IMG/VR virus record: IMGVR_UViG_3300046000_005775
Coordinates: 1 to 31,894 of that record
DNA: 31,894 nucleotides
Reading direction: 5' to 3' (one strand)
Origin: a virus
The translations under genes and the position numbers were made by a program. The notes under the pieces were generated by a model that worked only from the letters and a program-made list of their open reading frames with translations, did no database searches and was not told the DNA's origin. Every line of letters begins with the position of its first letter. Position 1 is the first letter of the stretch. This document shows, in pieces, positions 15,876 to 23,407 of this stretch.

Positions 15876-17432
15876 TTAGTTGATTCTAATTGACTTGTTT
15901 AATAACTCATTTTCTAATGTGGACATTAAATTATCTAATATAATCCAATTTTCATCTCCTTTAGATAAAGGTTGATTTATGTTATGAATATGACTATCCA
16001 TTAAATTTTTAAAAGCAACTAAAACATTATATAAATTTTCACCCCTAACTGTTGCGTATGTATTAGGGTCAATTTTACTTAAATAATCATCTTGTTCATA
16101 TTCATAACTATTTAATTTATCAAACTCAATTGTTTTGTTAGTGAAATTAGTGTCAGTAGATAGTAAATATATTTTATCAGATGTTATACTACCAAATGTT
16201 TGTTCTTTTGATGTATTATCTTTTTTTAAATTTTTTATTTTTTCTGTTTTAAAAATAGGTCTAGATGAAAAAGATGTGTTAGACCAAACTAAACTACTTT
16301 GTTGTATATTTTTAGATAATTTAACACCTAATAATAAATTATTTTTAGTGTTTAATTCTGTTGGATTAGATGTTGGTAATGTCCTTAATGAATATGTCGG
16401 TCTAAAGAAAAAAGGATATATATTATTTAAATCTTCAGGACCGTCAAATTTTTTATTTATTTCTGAATTAAACAAACCAATAAATCCATTATCTTTTATA
16501 TTGGTTAATGTTGTTCTTATTTCAGAACATATTTGTGTTATTTTACTTTCTAATGTACTCCCACTAAAATCCACTTTACTTAACATATCAACAGTTAATG
16601 TTGGTGTAGTATTAGTATTGTCGTCATTTAATAAAATATAAGAATTTATAGGTAATTCAGTAAATTCTGTAAAATAATTTGTTTTAAATAATTCACCATA
16701 AACATTTGTATTTATTTTATATATAAAATAATTAATAGTATTTGGATTGGTAATACTATTAATATCATATTCAATAACATACTTTAGATTTACATTTTCG
16801 TATGTTGTGGTGATTTTTTCTTCTTCAACTAAAACTTTTTTTTCTGAAAATTTTTTTAATTGTAATTTTGCAACTTTCTTAGAAGATAATGGATAATTAA
16901 AAAGTTTTTTTCTTTGTTCTTTTGTTGAAGATTTTTTAGAGATTAACTTTCCACCCCTTAAAACTAAACCATCTTCTGTTAATAAAATATCAGAACCAAA
17001 TTTACCTGAAATAGAATAATCAGTATTTTTAGCTAACATATTTTCACTATCTTTTGGTAATTTACCATTAGATAATATATCAATTTTATCTTTTACACCT
17101 GAACCAAAAGTAGTTGGACTAACTTGTTCTGAATATGTTTGACCATTAAAATCGAACCTTGTGGTAAATGGACCCGCAATATATTCTTGGTTTACTGTTG
17201 TTTTTTCTGTATTATACCTTAAAATTTTTACCGCTTGAAAATTCTCAGGAATAAAATTTATATTGTTTGGTAAAAAAGGTAATGCAATGAATGGATCTTC
17301 TTCACTCCATGGAGTATATTTTCTATAATTTTCTTTTCCTGAAACATAATCGTCATAATCAATACAACGAATCCTACCCATAGCTTTAGGGTCTTCATTA
17401 TCAATACAAATACCAATATCTATTATTTTCAT
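15876..17432 (-). CDS. Putative baseplate hub/spike protein with gp5-like OB-fold, 518 aa
   Basis: The first about 100 residues (GICIDNEDPKAMGRIRC, then YTPWSEEDPFIALPFLP and FQAVKILRYNTEK) follow the layout of the OB-fold domain at the start of T4 gp5: N.DP...GRIRV, PW....PF.P, then a beta hairpin. A long Asn/Thr/Ser-rich beta middle follows. The C-terminus reads RGENLYNVLVAFKNLMDSHIHN, a helix and HxH ending seen in phage baseplate proteins. No lysozyme domain is visible, so it is not a full gp5. Its start overlaps the stop of the 66-aa gene in an ATGA junction. Confidence 0.65.
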   Translation of the reverse strand: MKIIDIGICIDNEDPKAMGRIRCIDYDDYVSGKENYRKYTPWSEEDPFIALPFLPNNINFIPENFQAVKILRYNTEKTTVNQEYIAGPFTTRFDFNGQTYSEQVSPTTFGSGVKDKIDILSNGKLPKDSENMLAKNTDYSISGKFGSDILLTEDGLVLRGGKLISKKSSTKEQRKKLFNYPLSSKKVAKLQLKKFSEKKVLVEEEKITTTYENVNLKYVIEYDINSITNPNTINYFIYKINTNVYGELFKTNYFTEFTELPINSYILLNDDNTNTTPTLTVDMLSKVDFSGSTLESKITQICSEIRTTLTNIKDNGFIGLFNSEINKKFDGPEDLNNIYPFFFRPTYSLRTLPTSNPTELNTKNNLLLGVKLSKNIQQSSLVWSNTSFSSRPIFKTEKIKNLKKDNTSKEQTFGSITSDKIYLLSTDTNFTNKTIEFDKLNSYEYEQDDYLSKIDPNTYATVRGENLYNVLVAFKNLMDSHIHNINQPLSKGDENWIILDNLMSTLENELLNKSIRIN

Positions 17433-17629
17433 AAATTTTTTCTTTTCTCAATTTCAGAAATAATTTTAGAATGCATTTCTTCTATAGTATCCATATGTTT
17501 AGTTAATTCTATAACTATTTCTTTTGTTTTTTCATATTCTTCAAAAAGAACAAATTCACATTCTAATAAATCTTTATTAGGTTTATCTTTTATATCATCA
17601 ATAATTTCTATTATTCTTTTCTTTTCCAT
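17429..17629 (-). CDS. Small coiled-coil protein, 66 aa
   Basis: A fully helical, charged protein (MEKKRIIEIIDDIKDKP, then EIVIELTKHMDTIEEMHSKI) with heptad-like spacing, and no recognised family. A longer frame starts at 17650 inside the preceding gene, but ATG 17629 follows that gene's stop by a single base and is the natural coupled start. It overlaps the OB-fold gene by 4 nt (ATGA). Placement between two putative baseplate genes suggests a small chaperone or connector, which is positional inference. Confidence 0.68.
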   Translation of the reverse strand: MEKKRIIEIIDDIKDKPNKDLLECEFVLFEEYEKTKEIVIELTKHMDTIEEMHSKIISEIEKRKNL

Positions 17630-17630
17630 A

Positions 17631-19574
17631 TTATATTTTTTTACCAACACCAGTAATCACACCTGGAGGTATCACCGCACCACCTAAAGGTCCTGGTAAA
17701 TACCCACCTTTTAGTACTATTTTTACAAAAGAATTCGTATCCTCCTCTTCAATATGTCCATCAATTATAGATTTTACTATGGTTAATAACTGATTATCTT
17801 CACCATATATTGGACCTGTATTAACACCAAGAGAAGACATTTTTTCAACAATACTTAAAAAAGCACGTTCTTTACTATATCCTGAACTTAAATCAGCTGT
17901 GAATAATAAAACAGAAGGTATCGATATTGGACCTTTCATATTAATCGCACCATTAATAGTTTTAAGTATTAATTCAAAAATACTGAAACAATTATCAACA
18001 TTTGTTTGTTGAACACTCTTTAATAGATTTATTAAAGATGAAACGATAAGGACATATCTTTTATATTTTTCTTTAATTATTTTTTTTACTAATTTAGTTA
18101 CAAACGCAATTAAATCTATTTTAATAAGTCTCCAAAATTCATTTATGAATAACCAAAATAAATCTTTTACAATATTAAAAATAGCCTTATTAAATTTTTT
18201 AATTAAATCTTTAACATTTAAAATAACATTTAGTGACATCATTTTAAAATATTTGTAAAGAATAATTAAAGGTAAAAACATTTTTGCAGACAATACAGAC
18301 ATTATTAATGCCTTAGGTAAGTTAAGTATAAAGTTATTTATTAAATTAGAAAATAAATCAGGTATTTTTAATGAATTATTAGATTGTTCATTAGCATCGG
18401 TAGCGACTTTTGTTAATACATCATCAATAACTTTTTTTGCTTGTTTATTTTTTACTAAATAAACAAAATCTTCCATATGTGTATCATCAACATCTATTTC
18501 AAAATTATAACAATCTTTAAATTTTAAAACCCCTCTATATCTTAAATTTTCATCATCTAAATCAATTCCTTCAACATCATCAAAATCAAAATAGGATTCA
18601 ATATCTTCTTCATTTTCGTCAAACATATCAACGGCATTTTGATTTTTAAGTTCATCTTTTTTTGTATCTGAACCACAAACAGAAAGTAACTTTTTTAATA
18701 ACCTGTCGACAAGATTTAATGATTTATCAAATTGAATAGTTTTACCACTATTTTGACCTCCCTGAATTGTTAACAACATTCCGGTTTTAATTATATCATT
18801 TATTTCAGGAAACTCTATCGATGAATAATAATCAGATATAAAATCTTGTACTTTTATACCTGAAACATTTCCTTGTGTTAATCCTGAAAATGTATAATGT
18901 TGGTTATTTACATCCCAAGTAGTTGTAAATAATGTATTATCGTTATTAGAAATAAAATCATATGTACCTCCACTAAATATGGTGTATAATTCTCTATTAA
19001 CTTTTTGTTTATTTCTTTCTGTTGATTTAGGTTCATAAACAATTTGACCTAATGATGACGCCGGATCAACAGTTAAAATATCTAATAAATCGAATTCTTC
19101 AGGTCTTAAGTTTATTGTGTCACCAGTAATAGGTCTGTTTGTACCACAAATACCATCGCCAACAAATAAACATTCAGATAACCTTTTTATCACTATTTCC
19201 TTAGCTGACGCTAAAGCCTTTTCACTTGCACTTATTGCATGTCTATTTATTTTTTTTTTGACGTTGTTTTTTTCTGAATTTACTGTAGAACCACTTTGTG
19301 ATATTTCAGATTGTTTAGTTTTTTTGTCAACACTTAAAAATTGTTCAACAACTTCTAAAATTTCATTGAAAATATCTTTTTTGTTTTCTTTTTTTTGGTT
19401 TTTTCTTTGTTTTAAACTATCAAGTTTCTTACCAACAAAATCATTTGTTGACGGTATATTTTTAGGATATTTATTTTCAAATGAATTTGAAAATCCTTTT
19501 GGGTCATCATTAATTTTTTTTATACCTTCAATTAATGATAAAAGAGAATTTTTAGTATTTCTTAATTTACTCAT
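17631..19574 (-). CDS. Putative large tail/baseplate protein with hydrophobic centre, 647 aa
   Basis: Unrecognised. The N-terminal about 130 residues are Lys/Ser-rich and helical. Residues about 130-290 are beta-rich (GICGTNRPITGDTINLRPEE) and acidic. Residues about 425-540 form long hydrophobic helices (ALIMSVLSAKMFLPLIILYK, FNIVKDLFWLFINEFWRL) that could span membrane or pack as coiled bundles. The C-terminus is Gly/Pro-rich (GGYLPGPLGGAVIPPGVITG). Large size, hydrophobic centre and neighbours (OB-fold protein, DNRLRE protein) fit a baseplate or tail component, perhaps contacting the host envelope. A TAATG junction links it to the gene upstream. Confidence 0.65.
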   Translation of the reverse strand: MSKLRNTKNSLLSLIEGIKKINDDPKGFSNSFENKYPKNIPSTNDFVGKKLDSLKQRKNQKKENKKDIFNEILEVVEQFLSVDKKTKQSEISQSGSTVNSEKNNVKKKINRHAISASEKALASAKEIVIKRLSECLFVGDGICGTNRPITGDTINLRPEEFDLLDILTVDPASSLGQIVYEPKSTERNKQKVNRELYTIFSGGTYDFISNNDNTLFTTTWDVNNQHYTFSGLTQGNVSGIKVQDFISDYYSSIEFPEINDIIKTGMLLTIQGGQNSGKTIQFDKSLNLVDRLLKKLLSVCGSDTKKDELKNQNAVDMFDENEEDIESYFDFDDVEGIDLDDENLRYRGVLKFKDCYNFEIDVDDTHMEDFVYLVKNKQAKKVIDDVLTKVATDANEQSNNSLKIPDLFSNLINNFILNLPKALIMSVLSAKMFLPLIILYKYFKMMSLNVILNVKDLIKKFNKAIFNIVKDLFWLFINEFWRLIKIDLIAFVTKLVKKIIKEKYKRYVLIVSSLINLLKSVQQTNVDNCFSIFELILKTINGAINMKGPISIPSVLLFTADLSSGYSKERAFLSIVEKMSSLGVNTGPIYGEDNQLLTIVKSIIDGHIEEEDTNSFVKIVLKGGYLPGPLGGAVIPPGVITGVGKKI

Positions 19575-19951
19575 TATAATTTATAAACACCATCATTTGA
19601 TTCATTGTCAGGTTCAGACATTAACTTTTCTAACAAAAGTTTATCATCTTCAGTCAATTGTAATTTACCCATATTAGAATTTGAAGAAGATCCTTGAGTT
19701 TGTTTTAATAATGCACTTTGAAGTTTAACTAATGATATTTTCTTTTCAGTACAATCATTTAAAATTTTTTGTTGTTCTTTTATCACGGGTCCAATAACAC
19801 TCATATCTTCAGAATCTTTCATAAATGATAACATTTTTTTTGTTATCATTGACGCAGTATTTTTTTGTTCCACAATATCATTATAAATTTCTTGCATTAA
19901 AGCTAATGCTGAATCTGTATTTAGTGATATTAAATTTTTTCTTTCTCTCAT
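19574..19951 (-). CDS. Hypothetical helical protein, 125 aa
   Basis: Not recognised. Mostly helical with a Ser/Asn linker (QTQGSSSNSNMGK) near residue 92 and an acidic C-terminus (TEDDKLLLEKLMSEPDNESN). It is the first gene of the putative baseplate cluster and is preceded by a late-promoter-like motif that separates it from the sigma factor gene, 22 nt away. It may be a small assembly or structural protein, but nothing in the sequence decides this. Confidence 0.65.
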   Translation of the reverse strand: MRERKNLISLNTDSALALMQEIYNDIVEQKNTASMITKKMLSFMKDSEDMSVIGPVIKEQQKILNDCTEKKISLVKLQSALLKQTQGSSSNSNMGKLQLTEDDKLLLEKLMSEPDNESNDGVYKL

Positions 19952-19965
19952 AATATGATAAATAT
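19952..19965 (-). promoter_or_regulatory. Possible late promoter (minus strand), weaker match
   Basis: On the minus strand the sequence reads ATATTTATCATATT, abutting the ATG at 19951. It shares the ATATTTAT core with the other motifs but diverges after it. It lies exactly between the sigma factor gene and the putative baseplate cluster. Confidence 0.4.
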
Positions 19966-19973
19966 ATATTATT

Positions 19974-20672
19974 TTAATTTATGAAATTTAGAATAATACC
20001 TTTATAAAGTTTTTTAAATTTTTTCATACATATCCTTATTTCTTTTGTAGATAATGATGTCATTTCACGTAATGAAAGTAAAATTAAATTTTTATTAAAT
20101 TTATTTCCATCACCTACTTGAAATATTTTATCAAAATTTGAAAAAATCTCTAAAAGAGCATAACCTAATTTTTCTTCATTCTCTGTTAAATCTTCTTTTT
20201 CCATAAACTCTTCCATTTTTATGGTGATTTTAACTACAACGTCTTCATAATCAATAAAATTTTCATCTATAACGTAAGAATATTTAAAATTTTCTTCTAT
20301 ATCAGAAGAAATATCTTCATAAGAAACATTTCTATTTGTTTCTTTTGTATCTTTTTGTATAGCACCCATTAAATAATTTTTACATATTGTTCCAAAATAA
20401 GAATATGCTTTATGATTTTTTGTGTGGTCGAATTTATTAATTTTTGTAATTAAAAAAGACATTGTATCGCTATGTATATCCGAAAAATCTAAATCTTTTC
20501 GATATAATTTATAACGTCGAATAATAGATTCGACCATTATAATGAGAGGTTCTTTTAAATATTCATTGAATATCTTATTCTTTTCTATTTCGGATTCGGA
20601 TTCTAAATATCTCACCACCGCTTTTTCTTGGTCCTCCCCAAAATACACTTTTTGGGTTCTCTTACGGGGCAT
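19974..20672 (-). CDS. 55: gp55-like late transcription sigma factor, 232 aa
   Basis: A sigma-70 region 2-like protein that would direct host RNA polymerase to late promoters. Residues 60-110 read KDLDFSDIHSDTMSFLITKI, then FDHTKNHKAYSYFGTICKNY and LMGAIQKDTKE. This parallels T4 gp55 around [20 protein letters not shown] and RIKKERKE. VIDENFIDYEDVVVKI parallels VDETFIQDIYDKM. T4 gp55 is 185 aa and lacks region 4. Here residues 197-222 (ILLSLREMTSLSTKEIRICM) look like a helix-turn-helix, so a region 4-like part may be retained. It starts 2 nt after the glycosyltransferase stop and precedes a late-type promoter. Confidence 0.85.
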   Translation of the reverse strand: MPRKRTQKVYFGEDQEKAVVRYLESESEIEKNKIFNEYLKEPLIIMVESIIRRYKLYRKDLDFSDIHSDTMSFLITKINKFDHTKNHKAYSYFGTICKNYLMGAIQKDTKETNRNVSYEDISSDIEENFKYSYVIDENFIDYEDVVVKITIKMEEFMEKEDLTENEEKLGYALLEIFSNFDKIFQVGDGNKFNKNLILLSLREMTSLSTKEIRICMKKFKKLYKGIILNFIN

Positions 20673-20674
20673 TA

Positions 20675-21457
20675 TTAATTTTTTACATAATTCAATATAT
20701 CTCGTTTATTTTTAAAAAAGAATTCTTTTTTTGCTGTATCTAACCAGAATTTAACTTCTTCTTCAGATATTTTTAATTTATCATCATTTTTATATGACCA
20801 AAATAATGAGTTTTCTCTAAAATTTACATGTTGATATCCTATTTTTGGTATAGTCATAATAGATATACCATTATGTGTTAGTCTTAATAAAAACTCATAC
20901 CCAAAAGTTAATTTTATATTATCTTTTAATTTACCATGTTCTTTAATAACTGATGTTCTATATAATCCACCACTAATTTGGAAATTTTGATAATCTAAAA
21001 GTGCTTCATTATCCAAAAACCCTTGTTTTTCTGAGAATCCATATGCCCAAGTTGCTTCGTTTGTGAAACTTAAAAAAGTACCTTCAACATTAATATCTCT
21101 AACAATAGGTAGAAAAACATCTACCGTTGGATTTTCCTTGCTATATGTGTTCATAAATTTCAACCATGATGGTCTATATTCGTCATCTATTTCAAGTATT
21201 GAAAACCATTCGGTATCACAGTTATCAATCCCTAAATTTATTTGACTACAAAAATCAGTTTCACCTTTGTTTATTAATATTTTAGATTCGATTTTATCTG
21301 ATATAATATTAATATTTGATGTTATATTTTTAGGACCAACAATAATTAATTTAACATCATTATAAAATTCTTCGACCGATTTAACCGCATTTTCAAACAT
21401 TATCCGATAATCATCATTCCATTCATGTATTGGTAAAATAATTGTTATATTTTTCAT
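20675..21457 (-). CDS. Family 2-like (GT-A) glycosyltransferase, 260 aa
   Basis: A nucleotide-sugar-dependent transferase with a GT-A layout: N-terminal NITIILPIHEWNDDYRIMF, a Rossmann-like strand VKLIIVGPKNI, then SQINLGIDNCDTEWFSILEI followed by DDEYRPSW. The acidic EIDDEY is in the place of the DxD metal site. RTSVIKEHGKLKDNIKLTFG and YEFLLRL suit the acceptor-side GT2 helix with Glu-Phe. No membrane segment, so it is cytosolic. An ATGA overlap couples it to the upstream GT-B gene. Substrate unknown: modified phage DNA bases or virion glycoproteins are both possible. Confidence 0.85.
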   Translation of the reverse strand: MKNITIILPIHEWNDDYRIMFENAVKSVEEFYNDVKLIIVGPKNITSNINIISDKIESKILINKGETDFCSQINLGIDNCDTEWFSILEIDDEYRPSWLKFMNTYSKENPTVDVFLPIVRDINVEGTFLSFTNEATWAYGFSEKQGFLDNEALLDYQNFQISGGLYRTSVIKEHGKLKDNIKLTFGYEFLLRLTHNGISIMTIPKIGYQHVNFRENSLFWSYKNDDKLKISEEEVKFWLDTAKKEFFFKNKRDILNYVKN

Positions 21458-22524
21458 ACTTTAATTTCTTCGTTATTTAATTTTTCTAATGCCTTTTCTA
21501 TGACTGTTATTCTATTTGTTTTAAAAGATTCAAAAATAACTGTAATATTCTTTTCAGTTATTTCTTTTTCATAAGGTAACAATGTATCCTTCATTTTTTG
21601 TTTAACTTCGTCTGTTAGTTCAACACCTTCAATCCAAGCCATAACATACTTACCTAAAATTTCAGTAATTTTATTTTCATCATATGTCCACATTCCATTT
21701 TCATCTAACCAATCTGGTTCGTTTTTAGGTATTTTACCAATTACAGGTACGCCACATTTCATGGATTCCAATGGAAACGTACCGAAAGTTGAATCATCAT
21801 CTACCCAAACGGAAACAAAAGAATCTTTTAACGCGTCTGAAAATTCTTCATATGTTAATTGATTCATATCTTTAAAATTTATCCATCTTAATTGTGGATA
21901 TTTTAAATAAAATTCTGATATAATTTTTTTATTGATTGATCTATCTCTACAAGAAATAGAAATAGTCGGATTAGGTGTTTTTTCATTTGGTTTAAAGTTT
22001 TCTCCGATTATTGGTGGAATAATAAATACATTAACATCTTTAAAATACTCAATTATATATTTTTTAGTATATTCTGTTGTAGTGATTATTTTATCAAAAC
22101 CAAAATTAATCCATCTACTACCAATTGGTAATGTTTCGTAAATATATTCTTTTTGTTGTACTAACATAACTTTAGTACATTTAATATTAGAAAGGTTTTC
22201 TAATATGTTAGAATAATATTCTGGAACAACAACAATATCTTCTATTTTTATTTCAACTTTATCGTCTTTAATTGTTAAAACATCTAATGAATCATAATCA
22301 TTTCCTAACCATGATTGTACTCCTTGATATGTTTTATCTTCAACTAATATTTTAACATTATACCCATTGTTTTTTAATGTTAATGCAAGGTCATAAATAT
22401 ATTTAACTGATGCTCTAGGATTATTCTTAGTATCATAAGTTAAAAAATAAATAACATGTTCGTTAGAGATTAAATTATGTAACGAATTTTCTAATTTTTC
22501 AATATTTTCTTTATTCATATTCAT
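21454..22524 (-). CDS. GT-B fold glycosyltransferase (GT4-like), 356 aa
   Basis: Two Rossmann-like halves. The N-terminal part has VIYFLTYDTKNNPRASVKYI and LTLKNNGYNVKILVEDK. The C-terminal part has DSFVSVWVDDDSTFGTFPLE followed by SMKCGVPVIGKIPKNEPDWL, which is the GT4-type donor-binding region (E.M..G.PVI). There is no signal peptide. A second in-frame ATG at 22518 is also possible. It overlaps the preceding small gene by 14 nt and the GT-A gene by 4 nt, so all three are co-translated. Acceptor and sugar are not inferable. Confidence 0.85.
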   Translation of the reverse strand: MNMNKENIEKLENSLHNLISNEHVIYFLTYDTKNNPRASVKYIYDLALTLKNNGYNVKILVEDKTYQGVQSWLGNDYDSLDVLTIKDDKVEIKIEDIVVVPEYYSNILENLSNIKCTKVMLVQQKEYIYETLPIGSRWINFGFDKIITTTEYTKKYIIEYFKDVNVFIIPPIIGENFKPNEKTPNPTISISCRDRSINKKIISEFYLKYPQLRWINFKDMNQLTYEEFSDALKDSFVSVWVDDDSTFGTFPLESMKCGVPVIGKIPKNEPDWLDENGMWTYDENKITEILGKYVMAWIEGVELTDEVKQKMKDTLLPYEKEITEKNITVIFESFKTNRITVIEKALEKLNNEEIKV

Positions 22525-22798
22525 CTTCTTCTAATAATATTTTATTTTTTATTAGTGTGTTAAACGCAATTTTAAAAGAAACTGAAACTTCGTTTTGTGA
22601 GAATGGAACAATTTGTTCATCCATTTCAACATATTCATTTAAAATACGATCTAAACACATTTTAATTGTTTCGTATTTAAAAATGTTTATTTCTAAAGTT
22701 TCACTTTCTCCTTCTTTTTTTATTGGATCTTGGATTTGACATTTTGAAGTAATCCCATCAATGTCGATGTAATAGTTTTTTCCGAATATTTCAAGCAT
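22511..22798 (-). CDS. Hypothetical protein, 95 aa
   Basis: Not recognised. Starts MLEIFGKNYYIDIDGITSKC and then forms helices (TIKMCLDRILNEYVEMDEQI). It reads as a compact soluble alpha-beta protein. Its ATG lies inside the HAD-like gene, giving a long 79-nt overlap in another frame. I keep it because the N-terminal sequence looks protein-like, the stop overlaps the GT-B start, and no other start would leave a sensible product. Confidence 0.6.
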   Translation of the reverse strand: MLEIFGKNYYIDIDGITSKCQIQDPIKKEGESETLEINIFKYETIKMCLDRILNEYVEMDEQIVPFSQNEVSVSFKIAFNTLIKNKILLEEDEYE

Positions 22799-23370
22799 TC
22801 TTTATTTATTTGAGATAATTTATTTATTTCTATTGAATTTGTAAAGTGATTATTATACGGTGTATTAAATTTAATTACTTTTTTATTCTTAGGACAAGAA
22901 TTAATTATTTCTTTATTATCTGTTATCCATAAATCACATTCATTCCATAATTTGTTCATTTTATCTAAAGAAACAAATCTAATAGAATCACACATAACAC
23001 CATTCTTAGATAAGAAGAAAAGAGTTGCCGGTTTCCCCTTACCTTTTTCAGTATGACCTATTAATGTAACATTAATATGTGGATTCTCAAAAATCAAAGA
23101 ATTTAATTCTGTACAAGATTGATGGTAACTTAAACCCGCATGACCATAAATTTCTATAGGGAAATCAAAATATGTAAATTTTATAAATTCATCATATGAC
23201 TGAAATTTGTACGAATTAAAAAGATTATCATTATATATTGGTTCATTTATACCATATTCAAAAGTTTCTTCTGAAGGTGACTCGGTATTAAAAAAATAAT
23301 CTTTGTAGTGATAATCAAATTTTTGGATAGTGTTCCTTAAAACGCCATCGATACTTATAAATAATTCCAT
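22720..23370 (-). CDS. HAD-like protein with degenerate motif I, 216 aa
   Basis: The order of elements suggests a haloacid dehalogenase/5'-nucleotidase fold: MELFISIDGVLRNT at the N-terminus (motif I), INVTLIGHTEKGKGKPATLF (motif II region with Lys), and NECDLWITDNKEII (motif IV-like acidic pair). In HAD enzymes motif I is DxDG(V/T). Here the first Asp, the nucleophile, is Ser, so phosphatase activity is doubtful. An N-terminal cap of about 60 Tyr/Phe/Asn-rich residues is atypical. Neighbours are PhoH and glycosyltransferases. Fold assignment is by eye and moderate. Confidence 0.6.
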   Translation of the reverse strand: MELFISIDGVLRNTIQKFDYHYKDYFFNTESPSEETFEYGINEPIYNDNLFNSYKFQSYDEFIKFTYFDFPIEIYGHAGLSYHQSCTELNSLIFENPHINVTLIGHTEKGKGKPATLFFLSKNGVMCDSIRFVSLDKMNKLWNECDLWITDNKEIINSCPKNKKVIKFNTPYNNHFTNSIEINKLSQINKECLKYSEKTITSTLMGLLQNVKSKIQ

Positions 23371-23407
23371 AATAAAATATAATAAAAAAATTTAAATAAA
23401 TAAAGTT

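Noticed and set aside
16135-16641. 168-aa plus-strand reading frame
   Set aside because: It is antisense to the OB-fold baseplate gene, has a composition typical of a reverse-complement shadow (Leu/Ser/Phe/Val rich), and has no promoter or domain.
19117-19677. 186-aa plus-strand reading frame
   Set aside because: It lies antisense across two well-supported minus-strand genes; the Phe/Ser/Leu-rich product reflects complement of Lys/Glu-rich coding sequence.
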